A stretch of 64,000 nt of DNA from Crocinitomix algicola (lineage in GTDB: Bacteria; Bacteroidota; Bacteroidia; Flavobacteriales_D; Crocinitomicaceae), in contig NZ_LYPF02000010.1 in assembly GCF_001661595.2 (NCBI RefSeq), positions 151,637-215,636 on the forward strand. Reading direction: 5' to 3'. Shown here piece by piece: positions 1 to 9,369 of this stretch. The stretch's first letter is position 1. Each line of letters starts with the position of its first letter. The position numbers and the translations under genes are program-made. The notes beneath the pieces were generated by a model. It did no database searches and had not been told where the DNA came from. It worked only from the letters and a program-made list of their open reading frames with translations.

Positions 1-901
1 TTTCCATTTCCTCTTGTTGAACATATTGCCATACATAATTACCGTTTTCCATTTGATGGTTGGAGGTGTCGTGAAAATAAGGGTTATTATTCTCTGTGTA
101 TAAATCGAGCTGATGAATTGCAATTTCTTCATTCTCTATGACTTTAGTTTGCCGTATAGAATTATAGCTTGCGACAATTACGAATAAGAGCGCAACGAAC
201 CATGATACTTGACTTACTTTACGAAATTTAGGGTTACTGATTTGATTGAGCAGATAGAAACTCGAAACGATAAAAAGTAAACCGAAAATTAGGTATCCAT
301 TTATAATCTGAGATTTGTATAAATAAAACAAGAACCAAACCATTAAAGGCCATGCAATCCAAGACATTATCCGTTTCTTTAACAACAAGTAAAGTGACGT
401 AAAAAAAGCGAAGTTAACAAGTAGTGAAAACCTAACATGCGAAATAAAAAATGACATCTCTCGAATATCATTTTGTTGTTCCAAGTAGAGGTTATACCTT
501 AAAAAATTAAACCCTGATGTGAAGAATACGACACCTAAAAAAACGTAAAGCAGAAAATGAAAATGTATTTTAGAAAGGGGTTTTGATGTTGCTAGGACAA
601 GTGGAATTACAATAAAAGGCAGTTTAATTCGCAAATCTTTAAAACCATAAGAGAGATCATCACTCCAAAAAAGTGAGATTGCCAAAAAAGCATAAAGCAA
701 AATAATCCACCAAAGTGATCTTTTTGTCCGCAACTTTGCCCAGTACGACTTATACTCAGCTTGAATTAGCCAATTGGAGAAAATCCATATTGTTCCGATA
801 CTCATTAGGACGTTAGATAGAGCAACTCCAACAACCAAAATGGTTAAAGCGGTAATTCTAAGGTATAAATGGGCTGGTAGATTTAGCCATTTATCAAACA
901 T
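1..901 (-). CDS. O-antigen ligase family membrane protein, C-terminus cut by window edge
   Basis: The frame is open from an ATG at 901 leftward past base 1, giving about 300 residues of a longer protein. It starts MFDKWLNLPAHLYLRITALT and shows many hydrophobic segments. Pieces I associate with Bacteroidota O-antigen ligase/polymerase-like proteins are visible: YGFKDLRIKLPFIVIP, then ISHVRFSL, then a periplasmic-type stretch with NNNPYFHD and ENGNYVWQ. Members join or polymerise surface polysaccharide on the periplasmic face of the inner membrane. The start lies 2 bases after the stop of the protease gene upstream, so it should be the last visible gene of that operon. The ligase-versus-polymerase choice cannot be made from sequence, and the substrate is unknown. 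Confidence 0.75.
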   Translation of the reverse strand, partial: MFDKWLNLPAHLYLRITALTILVVGVALSNVLMSIGTIWIFSNWLIQAEYKSYWAKLRTKRSLWWIILLYAFLAISLFWSDDLSYGFKDLRIKLPFIVIPLVLATSKPLSKIHFHFLLYVFLGVVFFTSGFNFLRYNLYLEQQNDIREMSFFISHVRFSLLVNFAFFTSLYLLLKKRIMSWIAWPLMVWFLFYLYKSQIINGYLIFGLLFIVSSFYLLNQISNPKFRKVSQVSWFVALLFVIVASYNSIRQTKVIENEEIAIHQLDLYTENNNPYFHDTSNHQMENGNYVWQYVQQEEME

Positions 902-903
902 GA

Positions 904-2571
904 TTAATTTTCTATTTTCAAGATGCTATTATAACGACTTAAATCGTTTAATATTTCAATTGATTCAAGAATAAATTCATCTTTGACTAGACTATGTTGA
1001 ATTCTTCCTTTTTGATAATAATAGCGACCAATAATTTCATCCGACAAAAGGGGAATAATTTCGGTTTTATATTTTTGAAGATCTTCAGATTTGGAAGGTT
1101 TTAATTTATCCATCAGTGCTTGATATTCCTCCTTTACTTTCTCAAATGAAGCTTCATCTTGCGCGGCTTCCTCCACTTTTTTTAGCAACTCCAAAGATAC
1201 CGTTTGATATTCGAAATCTTGTTGCAGCACAAAATTGGAAAAATCGGAATATATTTCATCCGTTATTTCAAAATTACGAGGATCATTTATTGCTTCATTC
1301 TCTTTTTCAAACTTGGTTGCATAATCAAAAATGATATTATTCAGAACAAGATTAGCGGTTAATGCTGCAAATTCTTTTTCATTAATATGCACATCTGGTT
1401 CAACTCCTCTACCATCTATGACTTCTCGTCCGTTTTTAGTTTTGAATTTATGAAGTAAAGAATCAGAAATTTCGCCCGCACTAGAACCTGTTTTACGGTG
1501 TGTATAATCCAGTTTTTGAATACATCTACCACTAGGTGTATAGTATTTAGCTATGGTAACTTTTACCTTTGCATTGTACTTTAAATCCAGCGGTCGCTGA
1601 ACCAACCCTTTACCAAAAGAAGTTTGACCCAAAACCACTGCACGATCCAGATCTTGCAAAGCTCCAGAAACAATTTCACTTGCCGATGCTGAACCTCCGT
1701 CAACTAAAACCACTATAGGCATCTTTGTATCTTCAGGTTTTAATACAGCTTTATAAGTTTGATTAACGGAAGGATCCCTACCTTTAATGGAAACAACATC
1801 AGTTCCTTTATCGATAAACATATTCACTATTTTAACAGCTTCAATCAATAATCCACCTCCATTTCCGCGCAAATCAAAAATTAGCTGTTCCATTCCTTGA
1901 TTTCCTTTTAAATCTTTAAAGGCTTCCAAAACATCAGCTCCTGCCGTTTGGGTGAACGAACCAAGTTTAATATAGCCCACTTTTTCGTTGACCATTCCGT
2001 AATAAGGTACAGGACTAAATTTTATTTCTTCACGGGTTAATGTCTTGACAAGTTCACCACCATCCCGCTCAACTTTTACCTCCAAAGAGGTACCGGGTTT
2101 ACCCTTTAATTTTTCAGAAACTTCACTTGTCGATAACCCTTCAACGCTTTTCCCATTAATTTCCAGGAAAATGTCTCCTGCTTTTAAACCCGCCTTTTGC
2201 GCTGGAAATCCTTCATGAGGATCGACCACCATGACTTGGTTATCGTTTTGACGAATGATAGCACCAATCCCACCGTATTGACCGGTTGACATCAACTTAA
2301 AATCTTCAATCTTAGATTCTGGAATATAAGTTGTGTAGGGATCTAGTTCATATAACATTGCATCAATAGCCGCTTTCATTAATGCACCAGGGTTTGGCTC
2401 ATCAACATAATTTAAATCAACATTTTTATAAACTAATTCAAAAAGTTCTAGATTTTTTAACAATTCAAAATCAGCATTTTCTTGCGCCTCTATCTCAGGC
2501 TGAGCATTTAAACCGAAAACCAAAAAAGTTAATACGGTTGTTAATAGAAGCTTTATTCGTTTCATGATCAT
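904..2571 (-). CDS. S41 family C-terminal processing peptidase with PDZ domain
   Basis: This is an exported serine protease of the CtpA/Tsp group, which trims or degrades envelope proteins from their C-termini. A signal peptide starts MKRIKLLLTTVLTFLVFG and ends near NAQ. A PDZ domain (about residues 95-180, with GLKAGDIFLEINGK) precedes the S41 catalytic domain. That domain holds DLRGNGGG, the serine motif GGSASASEIVSGALQD (near residue 298) and the lysine in SFGKGLVQ (near 321), so the Ser-Lys dyad is intact. A TTG at 2583 is also in frame, but ATG at 2571 or 2565 fits the signal peptide better. It lies 8 bases after rnpA. The roughly 555 residues are normal for Bacteroidota members. A C-terminal helical region follows the protease domain. 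Confidence 0.9.
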   Translation of the reverse strand: MIMKRIKLLLTTVLTFLVFGLNAQPEIEAQENADFELLKNLELFELVYKNVDLNYVDEPNPGALMKAAIDAMLYELDPYTTYIPESKIEDFKLMSTGQYGGIGAIIRQNDNQVMVVDPHEGFPAQKAGLKAGDIFLEINGKSVEGLSTSEVSEKLKGKPGTSLEVKVERDGGELVKTLTREEIKFSPVPYYGMVNEKVGYIKLGSFTQTAGADVLEAFKDLKGNQGMEQLIFDLRGNGGGLLIEAVKIVNMFIDKGTDVVSIKGRDPSVNQTYKAVLKPEDTKMPIVVLVDGGSASASEIVSGALQDLDRAVVLGQTSFGKGLVQRPLDLKYNAKVKVTIAKYYTPSGRCIQKLDYTHRKTGSSAGEISDSLLHKFKTKNGREVIDGRGVEPDVHINEKEFAALTANLVLNNIIFDYATKFEKENEAINDPRNFEITDEIYSDFSNFVLQQDFEYQTVSLELLKKVEEAAQDEASFEKVKEEYQALMDKLKPSKSEDLQKYKTEIIPLLSDEIIGRYYYQKGRIQHSLVKDEFILESIEILNDLSRYNSILKIEN

Positions 2572-2579
2572 AAATTCGT

Positions 2580-2975
2580 TCAATTCTCTTTATCGTTCGT
2601 TATTTGCTTTCGAAGATCTTTTAAAATTACTTTTATTTTTGCTTCGATTTCTGAATAATCGACATTTTCTTTACCTGTATAAATAAAAAACAATGCCAAA
2701 GATGTTTTATTGGCCGTTAATTCTTCTTTTAGCATCCATTTATTAAGTCGATAAGCCTCTTTTATTTGTCTTCTAATTCTATTTCGATGAACCGCTTTTC
2801 GAATTCTTTTTTTCGGCACTGCAACCCCCATTTTCAACACTTCATTATCATTAAAAATGTATGGGGTAAATTTTGCTAGAATTGGGTACTTTTTTAAAGT
2901 TTTACCTTTGGTATAGACTTCTCCAATCGCTAACCTACTTTTAAGTCGTTCTGATTTTTTGAGTGTATGTTTCAC
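2580..2975 (-). CDS. rnpA: ribonuclease P protein component
   Basis: This small basic protein binds the RNase P RNA and helps it mature tRNA 5' ends. The family signature is visible as AVHRNRIRRQIKEAYRLNK around residues 62-80, the RNR motif that contacts RNA. The N-terminus KHTLKKSERLKSR is also typical. At 131 residues it has the usual length. The start is GTG at 2975, one base after the stop of the DUF3109 gene. rpmH and yidC, the common neighbours in other phyla, are not here; instead rnpA sits between a DUF3109 protein and an S41 protease. The following gene begins within about 10 bases of its stop, so the genes are probably co-transcribed. Confidence 0.93.
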   Translation of the reverse strand: MKHTLKKSERLKSRLAIGEVYTKGKTLKKYPILAKFTPYIFNDNEVLKMGVAVPKKRIRKAVHRNRIRRQIKEAYRLNKWMLKEELTANKTSLALFFIYTGKENVDYSEIEAKIKVILKDLRKQITNDKEN

Positions 2976-2976
2976 C

Positions 2977-3561
2977 CTATTTATTCTTATTTGCTATCAG
3001 TTCTTCAGCTACTTTTTCAAGATCTTTATAAAAGGGCGCTCCGTATGCTCTTATTAAAGGTTCTTTTAAAAAACGATAAACTGGTACACCTAACTCTTCA
3101 CCCAACGAACACGCATCTTTGCAAATTGGCCAACGGTCATAATTTAAAGCTGTGAATGATCGATATTTTTGTACTCTGATTGGATAAAGATGGCAGGATA
3201 AAGGTTTATTAAAATCAATTTTACCATCTCTATACGCTTGCTCAACAGAGCATTTGGTTATACCTTCCTCATCTAAAAAAACAAAAGCACATTCTGCTCC
3301 GTTAACAAGAGATGTTACCGGTTCATTTTCCTGATCCATATAAAAAACTCCATTCTTCTCAACTGCTGCAATTCCCTCAGGCCTCATATAAGGTTTAATT
3401 TCATCAAGATGATCCTCCAATAGGTTAACCTCCTCCATTTTTAATGGTGCTCCATCATCCCCTTCAATACAACATGCCCCTTTACAAGCATTTAAATTGC
3501 AGACGAATTCCTTTTCAAAAATTTCATCTGACACCAATTTATCTCCAATTTCAATAATCAT
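2977..3561 (-). CDS. DUF3109 family cysteine-cluster protein
   Basis: This 194-residue cytoplasmic protein resembles the DUF3109 family (YkgJ-like Zn/Fe-chelating fold). The N-terminal CNLNACKGACC cluster (about residues 21-31) is followed by further cysteines in ECAF, TKCSVEQAYR, LSCHLYPIR and WPICKDACSLG, enough to bind a metal ion or iron-sulfur cluster. No signal peptide is seen. The biochemical role is not established. ATG at 3561 begins MIIEIGDKLVSDEIFEKEF. It is the first gene of a tight run with rnpA (1-base gap), the S41 protease and the O-antigen ligase-like gene. No perfect TAnnTTTG is upstream; CATCTTTG lies about 20 bases before the start and may serve as the -7 element. Confidence 0.8.
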   Translation of the reverse strand: MIIEIGDKLVSDEIFEKEFVCNLNACKGACCIEGDDGAPLKMEEVNLLEDHLDEIKPYMRPEGIAAVEKNGVFYMDQENEPVTSLVNGAECAFVFLDEEGITKCSVEQAYRDGKIDFNKPLSCHLYPIRVQKYRSFTALNYDRWPICKDACSLGEELGVPVYRFLKEPLIRAYGAPFYKDLEKVAEELIANKNK

Positions 3562-3746
3562 AACCTAACTTCTAGAACTACAAAGATGAGAAGAAAGTTT
3601 TTCTAAACCATAACTCCTTCGATATTACTGCCTACTCGATGTCAAGTTTGGAGCAAATCTCCAATACTGCCCACTTGGTTGAACGTATTTTTACACTGTG
3701 CATCATTAAAGTAATAGCACTGTTTGGCCTTAAACAACATCATTTA

Positions 3747-6437
3747 TTACTTTAAATCAAACCACTCCACCTTTTCAAAAATCTCATGCTCCTCACCCCA
3801 ACCCAAATAATAATCGGCATCAGGCGCGTATCTCAGGGCTTTAAGACGACCATCAGGATGAACTTCGAATACATCCCACTCAGGATTGGTAACTACTTGT
3901 CCTTTATTATCAATAAAAAAGCACCCTTGTGCAGTACAAAGACTTAGCCCCAATTCAAAGACTTCTGCTTTTTCAAAATCGAAATAGTCAAAAAAACCCA
4001 TGGCTTTTAGTTCATTATTCAGCAAAATGAATTTCCCAGGTTCTATTAAAAACTCGTTTTCTAGAAGATCAACAACTCTTTTATTCATACCAGTTTTAAC
4101 AAGGTAGCCAAATGGCAATTCTTCAATCATAGCATATTCAGTTGTTTTCTTTTCCCAAACGTCATTTTCTTTTCTCCAGATCGTCGATGTTTCAATATCA
4201 AAATTCTGTAAATCTTCATAATCAAACCCATCAATTGAATACTCTAATTCGTATAAACTACCATCCATATTAGAATAATTATCATACGTTTGAGGCTCAT
4301 TAATTATGAGTTCATTTTCTTTCATTTTTAAAACCACATATTCTGATTTCAAGTGCTGATCATAATCCTCCGACCTATGCACGACTTCCCCGTCTTCACT
4401 TCTAATTATTAACTCATATTGCAAATTATTCTTTGATTCTAAATTGGTTTGAACATTTAAAGTAATTAAAGACTCAAAAGTATCAACGTTAAACACCTTT
4501 CCGTTTACTTCGATAAAAAGTGCATCGTTTTCCAACCAAAAAACATAACCATAACTTGGGTTGTAGTGGATAAAATCAACAGCTCTAGTTAAAGCGTAAG
4601 GATTAATATTCATTTCAATATCAAACGGTTTATAAAGCCGCCATTTTTTTAATGAATCTCTAAGAAAATAATACTGTCCATTGAATTGCTGAGGATAATA
4701 TGTCGTGGGATATAAATAAGCCAATTCAACTCCATGATACTGTGTCTTTAAGGGATATTCCACAATCGTATCTATTTCATCTCCCATATCCATTGACATG
4801 ACTTGTTTCGCCAAAACATCTGGATCTAATTCGTTGGTTAAAAATTTAAATTTAATCGAATCTTCAGGATTATAAAAATGATAATTTAATCCCTCATTTA
4901 AAGTATCAAAACCCACAGCAATTACTCCATATTTTGTAGGATAAACACTCTTGTATCGGTTTGCAATTTGCCAAGCGTTTTTCTTTAGATTATATATTCC
5001 AGCTCTTGTATATTGATCATGTTTAGGATATACAACCTCGAGTAAAACACCATCTTCATCAATTAACACAGAATCTTCGTACGGAAAAACACTGCTCATA
5101 ATTGGCACCTTAAACGGATTATAGGGCTCAAAATAAGAGTTATGAATTAGCACTTTATTCTCACCGATAAATTCAATGCCAACCTCAATGTTGGGTTCAT
5201 TTAATAATCTTTGCTTTTGATTCCTCCAAATCGACAAATTCTGTCCAACTAAAATTTCTTCATCTCTTACATCATCTTCTATATAAACTAAACACGAGTC
5301 TTTACTTTCAAATTCTTCGATCGACAAATATTTTGAATAGTACAAAGCTTTATTACTCGTATACTCGAGATTTGCCTGACTTCTATCTATTTCGACACTC
5401 CATAGATCAATTCGCTCCGCGTTAAAACCGATGAGTTGTTCGCACCTATTCACCGAAAAACCGTAATGATATTTGCATGGCACCAATTCTTTATAATTAA
5501 ATGAAAAATTAAAGGGTCGGTTTTTCACCGTTTGAAAGTCAATTTGTGCAAAGCCCATTTTTCCGTCTTTATAAACCTTATAAATATGTGATTTCGCTTT
5601 ATATCGTATACTATCATAATCTAAAACTTTAGCAAACACCTGAGAATTTATTGAATCAATATCTGCAAAAACTAAATCATATTTTTTATTCGATTTTTGA
5701 TAGATATCATAAGTTAATGAATCACTAAACCAACCAAAAAAATCATTCAAACTATCGTGTTCGCTGGTTCGTTTATATTTTGTAGCAATTATATAGTCCC
5801 CCTGAGGAATAATATTTGAATATTTAGGCTCAATAATCCACTCTTTCTTTTTAAAATCATAGACTCCACTACGATTTAAATCCCGGTTTAAGGAAATTTC
5901 CAATGTACGATCAAAATTCAACGGGGCTAAATAAGCATGCTGAATTAAGGCTGTTGACTTATCGTGTAATAAAAAATCAAAATTACCAGTAGTGTAAAAA
6001 CTATCGTAAAAATAGGGGTCAATAGTATCCCGTTCATGCCCATGAATTAATCGCTCACCATTTATTTCAATTATTTGAGTTGAATCACTTTCAGATTCAA
6101 GCAAAGACACGAAAACGCCTTTTCGAAATGAATAAATTCCTAACAAATCGAGTTGCGAACCATTAATTTTAGATAATAAAATAGCATTTCTATTTAGTTG
6201 TGCTAATAAATTCCCTCGTTGAAAATGAACAAGTTTATCCTTTGTAAAGTCGAGTAAAAACTGCTTACTATTCAAATCATAAAAACCAGTTTTTCCATTT
6301 TTATAAATCAGTAAATGTTGATTGTCAACTGTTCTTATAGAATCGAACTGTGCCTCATCCACTTGACCATATGCAGAAGATAGGCTTAAAAAAAGTATTA
6401 AAATCTTAAATATATCCATATAACGAAAAACAGTCAT
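3747..6437 (-). CDS. large secreted protein with WG-repeat-like segments
   Basis: An 896-residue protein with a signal peptide (MDIFKILILFLSLSSAYGQ if the second ATG, at 6419, is used; the first ATG at 6437 adds six residues). Scattered segments have the WG-repeat look: KNGKTGFYDLNSKQF near the N-terminus, GVYDFKKKEWIIEPKYSNI, KDGKMGFAQIDF and GIYNLKKNAWQIANRYKSV. Such repeats form beta-rich arrays in Bacteroidota exported proteins and have no assigned enzyme activity. I see no T9SS sorting domain, lipobox or transmembrane helix after the signal, so a periplasmic place is the simplest guess. It stands alone, divergent from the OmpA gene at 6553. Function unknown. Confidence 0.6.
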   Translation of the reverse strand: MTVFRYMDIFKILILFLSLSSAYGQVDEAQFDSIRTVDNQHLLIYKNGKTGFYDLNSKQFLLDFTKDKLVHFQRGNLLAQLNRNAILLSKINGSQLDLLGIYSFRKGVFVSLLESESDSTQIIEINGERLIHGHERDTIDPYFYDSFYTTGNFDFLLHDKSTALIQHAYLAPLNFDRTLEISLNRDLNRSGVYDFKKKEWIIEPKYSNIIPQGDYIIATKYKRTSEHDSLNDFFGWFSDSLTYDIYQKSNKKYDLVFADIDSINSQVFAKVLDYDSIRYKAKSHIYKVYKDGKMGFAQIDFQTVKNRPFNFSFNYKELVPCKYHYGFSVNRCEQLIGFNAERIDLWSVEIDRSQANLEYTSNKALYYSKYLSIEEFESKDSCLVYIEDDVRDEEILVGQNLSIWRNQKQRLLNEPNIEVGIEFIGENKVLIHNSYFEPYNPFKVPIMSSVFPYEDSVLIDEDGVLLEVVYPKHDQYTRAGIYNLKKNAWQIANRYKSVYPTKYGVIAVGFDTLNEGLNYHFYNPEDSIKFKFLTNELDPDVLAKQVMSMDMGDEIDTIVEYPLKTQYHGVELAYLYPTTYYPQQFNGQYYFLRDSLKKWRLYKPFDIEMNINPYALTRAVDFIHYNPSYGYVFWLENDALFIEVNGKVFNVDTFESLITLNVQTNLESKNNLQYELIIRSEDGEVVHRSEDYDQHLKSEYVVLKMKENELIINEPQTYDNYSNMDGSLYELEYSIDGFDYEDLQNFDIETSTIWRKENDVWEKKTTEYAMIEELPFGYLVKTGMNKRVVDLLENEFLIEPGKFILLNNELKAMGFFDYFDFEKAEVFELGLSLCTAQGCFFIDNKGQVVTNPEWDVFEVHPDGRLKALRYAPDADYYLGWGEEHEIFEKVEWFDLK

Positions 6438-6512
6438 CAGAAATTAAAAAACAAATTAGCAGAAAATTACGAAGCACTTCAAATAATCCTGTGAAAAACT
6501 TTAGCACGACTC

Positions 6513-6545
6513 TTGCCTTATTAATAATTAAAGACTCTAAATTTG
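6513..6545 (+). promoter_or_regulatory. Bacteroidota-type promoter for the OmpA/phosphatase-like gene
   Basis: TTG at 6513-6515 and TAAATTTG at 6538-6545 are separated by 22 bases and match the -33/-7 consensus. The ATG follows after only 7 bases, so the leader would be almost absent. Confidence 0.55.
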
Positions 6546-6552
6546 TTGTAAT

Positions 6553-8271
6553 ATGTTTAAGAAAATCCTAACGATACCATTATTTCTAGCTGTAATTCAA
6601 AGTTTTTCTCAAACCCGTAATGTACAACAAGATACATTACATATTGGTTTAGAAACAACTATAATTCTTGAAGACAGCACTCAATTCAACTTAGATTCAT
6701 TGTTAGCCGTACCCGGAAAAGTAAATCTAGATTCAGAATTCTACAAAAAACGGTATCAAGAAAAGGATTTAATGTTCAAAATAACGAACAATAGAGGTGA
6801 TGGGTTTGATAGTTTATACGGCACAAGAAATATGCGTCCTATACTTCACGGAGTGGCGTATCGTGGGGGAGGAAACAACTATTATCACAAAACAAATAAA
6901 CGACACAATCATAATCCTTTGCCTTTGGATGGAATGCATGGTTTGTGTCAAGAAGGGTTTTCAAAAGGAATCTATTTATACCGAGAAAATTTTGAAAATT
7001 CGCCCTTAGGCGATACCTGCAATTGCATAGATGAAACGCTTAACAAATTAACCTATGAGCAACGCGATTATTATGACTCATTGCATGTATATGACATGCT
7101 AAAATCCACTTATGCTGCAGCCACACAACCTGAAGTTGGTCCTGTCTACATGCACTGTTGGAATGGTTGGCATGCTTCAGGTTTTATCGCTGCCGTAATT
7201 CTTAAGCAATTCTGCGATTACTCTGACTGGGATGCAGTAAATTATTGGGATTTAGGTACCGATGGCGCTAACACAAGTCCGCGGTATCAAACACAACGGG
7301 AGCGAATCAAAAATTTTGAACCATATCCTGAATTTGAAATATCTGATTCATTACAGAAGTGTTTATGTCCTCCATTACCTGAGAACATAGACAGCACTCA
7401 ATTGCACATCGAAATAGAACATTTGGTAGTTGTTCCTGAAGCCATTCCTAAGGGTTTTCAAATTGTGCTTTATAACGTTAAATTTGGATCTGGAAAAACG
7501 AGTTTTCCTAACATATCAGAAAATCCGGATATCGTCTATTTAAAAACCGCTCTAGACAATGATCCCGCATTAAAAATTGAGGTTGGAGGGTTCACTGACA
7601 ATTCTGGAAGTTATTCCAAAAATGTTCAAATTTCAAAACAGAGAGCAGCTTTTGTGTACAATCACTTAATCGAATCAGGTTATCCAAAAGAACGAATCGC
7701 TTATAAAGGTTATGGTCCAGAAAAACCTATTTACAGTAATCGTTACAAATCAACGCGTGAAGGAAATAGAAGAATAGAAATTAAAATACTTGATAAAACC
7801 ACCCATAGTTCCGATAAATTAGTTGATGAAAAAGGTTATGATCAATCTGTGAAAACCATAGAGGAAATAAAGGCCATGTATTTATCGACATTTCTAAACG
7901 CCGATACGTTAGCGAAAAACAAAAGTAATTACATACTGGATTCTTTAAATTTTGCTTCAGGCAGTTATGATTTACCAACAGCTGGCGCTGGCCTAAAAAA
8001 TTTAGAAAAATTAGCAATCTATCTTCGACAAAATCCAACCTTAAAAATGGTCATTAATGGTTATACAGACGCTTCAGGAATTGAGGACAATAATAAAATT
8101 CTATCCGAAAATAGAGCGAGGACTGTTTTTGATTATTTAGTTGAACAAAACATTTCTGAAACACGCCTAACGTATAAAGGAAACGGCTCTGCGAATCCTG
8201 TTGCTCCAAATAGGTATCTATGGGGAAGAGATTTGAACCGTAGAATTGAAGTTATTTTCCATCAAGAATAA
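6553..8271 (+). CDS. OmpA-family protein: degenerate tyrosine-phosphatase-like domain plus two OmpA domains
   Basis: A 572-residue exported protein. After the signal peptide (MFKKILTIPLFLAVIQSFSQ) an N-terminal region of about 80-265 looks like a dual-specificity phosphatase: YRGGGNN near 103 and VYMHCWNGWHASGFIAAVI near 198-216. The P-loop would be HCxxGxxRS, but here the arginine position is alanine (HCWNGWHAS), so ordinary phosphatase catalysis is unlikely. Two complete OmpA-type peptidoglycan-binding domains follow, about 303-413 (GGFTDNSG, GNRRIEIKI) and 460-570 (NGYTDASG, LNRRIEVIF); both keep the Asp and Arg expected to hold diaminopimelate. No lipobox is present. The next gene starts 3 bases downstream. 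It may tether a sensor-like pseudophosphatase to the cell wall, which is inference. Confidence 0.75.
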   Translation: MFKKILTIPLFLAVIQSFSQTRNVQQDTLHIGLETTIILEDSTQFNLDSLLAVPGKVNLDSEFYKKRYQEKDLMFKITNNRGDGFDSLYGTRNMRPILHGVAYRGGGNNYYHKTNKRHNHNPLPLDGMHGLCQEGFSKGIYLYRENFENSPLGDTCNCIDETLNKLTYEQRDYYDSLHVYDMLKSTYAAATQPEVGPVYMHCWNGWHASGFIAAVILKQFCDYSDWDAVNYWDLGTDGANTSPRYQTQRERIKNFEPYPEFEISDSLQKCLCPPLPENIDSTQLHIEIEHLVVVPEAIPKGFQIVLYNVKFGSGKTSFPNISENPDIVYLKTALDNDPALKIEVGGFTDNSGSYSKNVQISKQRAAFVYNHLIESGYPKERIAYKGYGPEKPIYSNRYKSTREGNRRIEIKILDKTTHSSDKLVDEKGYDQSVKTIEEIKAMYLSTFLNADTLAKNKSNYILDSLNFASGSYDLPTAGAGLKNLEKLAIYLRQNPTLKMVINGYTDASGIEDNNKILSENRARTVFDYLVEQNISETRLTYKGNGSANPVAPNRYLWGRDLNRRIEVIFHQE

Positions 8272-8274
8272 AAC

Positions 8275-9315
8275 GTGTCGGAAGCAAACAAAATACCTGC
8301 TCTACTCAATAAGAAACGTATTTACCTAGCCATTCTTTTTGGTTTAATCCTAGTTGGAATACTATATTGGCGAGAGATGAGTGAGAACACTGCATCATTT
8401 GATAGTTTAACTTGGAGTGGACTCAGTTTTCTTTTTTTAGTTGGAGGATTGGTAATGATGGCATTTCGTGATTTGGCATATATGGTTCGAATTCGGCTAT
8501 TAACAGAAAATCAATTATCTTGGAAACAATCTTTTCATACCATAATGCTCTGGGAATTTGCTTCAGCATTGTCACCTGGAGTTGTTGGCGGGTCTGCGGT
8601 TGCGATATTCATTCTTCAAAAAGAAAAAATCACACTTGGTCAATCCACCGCATTGGTATTAATTACACTTATTTTTGACAATCTATTTTACATTCTTTTT
8701 ATCCCGCTTGTCTTTCTTTTCACCCCACTTTCAACTTTATTTCCCGATGAATTAATCTACTTTTCATCATTTGGTCTTCAAGCTTTTTGGATCGGTTATG
8801 GGGTAATACTATTAATAACCATTATACTCCTTTATAGTGTATTTATTAATGCAAGGTTTATTACTTGGGTGATTAAAATGATTTATAAATTACCTTTTTT
8901 AAGATCTAAAAAGAAGAAGGGATTACACTTCATCAAAGAGATTGAATTGGCAAGAGTCAATTATCGTAAAAAATCTTTTCGTTTTTGGACATCTGTTTTG
9001 GCAACTACCATTTGGTCTTGGATTTCAAGGTTTCTAGTTATTAATTTTGTATTAGCCGCTTTTTTAACTTTAAATTTTCCAGAACATTTAACGGTTTTAG
9101 CTCGTCAATTAATCATGTGGTTGGCCATGCTTGTTACACCAACTCCAGGCGGTTCTGGAATGGCTGAATTAGCGTTTTCGGCGATGTTAGGTGATTATAT
9201 AGCCTTAGCAGGAATCTCCACAATTGCATTGGCATTAATTTGGCGCACATTATCTTATTATCCTTATTTAATTATTGGATCTTTATTACTGCCCCGTTGG
9301 TTAAAGAAGAAATAA
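8275..9315 (+). CDS. lysylphosphatidylglycerol synthase transmembrane/UPF0104 family protein
   Basis: A 346-residue integral membrane protein with about eight hydrophobic helices. The pattern fits the LPG_synthase_TM family (the membrane part of MprF and relatives): WEFASALSPGVVGGSAVAIF near residue 97-116, and MLVTPTPGGSGMAELAFSAM near 285-304, which are the two conserved glycine/proline-rich stretches. No C-terminal aminoacyl-transferase domain exists, so it is not a full MprF; standalone members are thought to move lipids or glycolipids across the inner membrane. The GTG start at 8275 lies 3 bases after the OmpA gene, so the two are almost surely one transcript. Substrate unknown. Confidence 0.8.
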   Translation: MSEANKIPALLNKKRIYLAILFGLILVGILYWREMSENTASFDSLTWSGLSFLFLVGGLVMMAFRDLAYMVRIRLLTENQLSWKQSFHTIMLWEFASALSPGVVGGSAVAIFILQKEKITLGQSTALVLITLIFDNLFYILFIPLVFLFTPLSTLFPDELIYFSSFGLQAFWIGYGVILLITIILLYSVFINARFITWVIKMIYKLPFLRSKKKKGLHFIKEIELARVNYRKKSFRFWTSVLATTIWSWISRFLVINFVLAAFLTLNFPEHLTVLARQLIMWLAMLVTPTPGGSGMAELAFSAMLGDYIALAGISTIALALIWRTLSYYPYLIIGSLLLPRWLKKK

Positions 9316-9369
9316 TCAAAGACCTGTAACGAAATTTAGTTGGATTAGTTATGTAATAAACTAACCGCC

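Noticed and set aside
6553..8271. Active protein-tyrosine phosphatase
   Set aside because: The essential arginine of HCx5R is alanine, so only a phosphatase-like fold is claimed.
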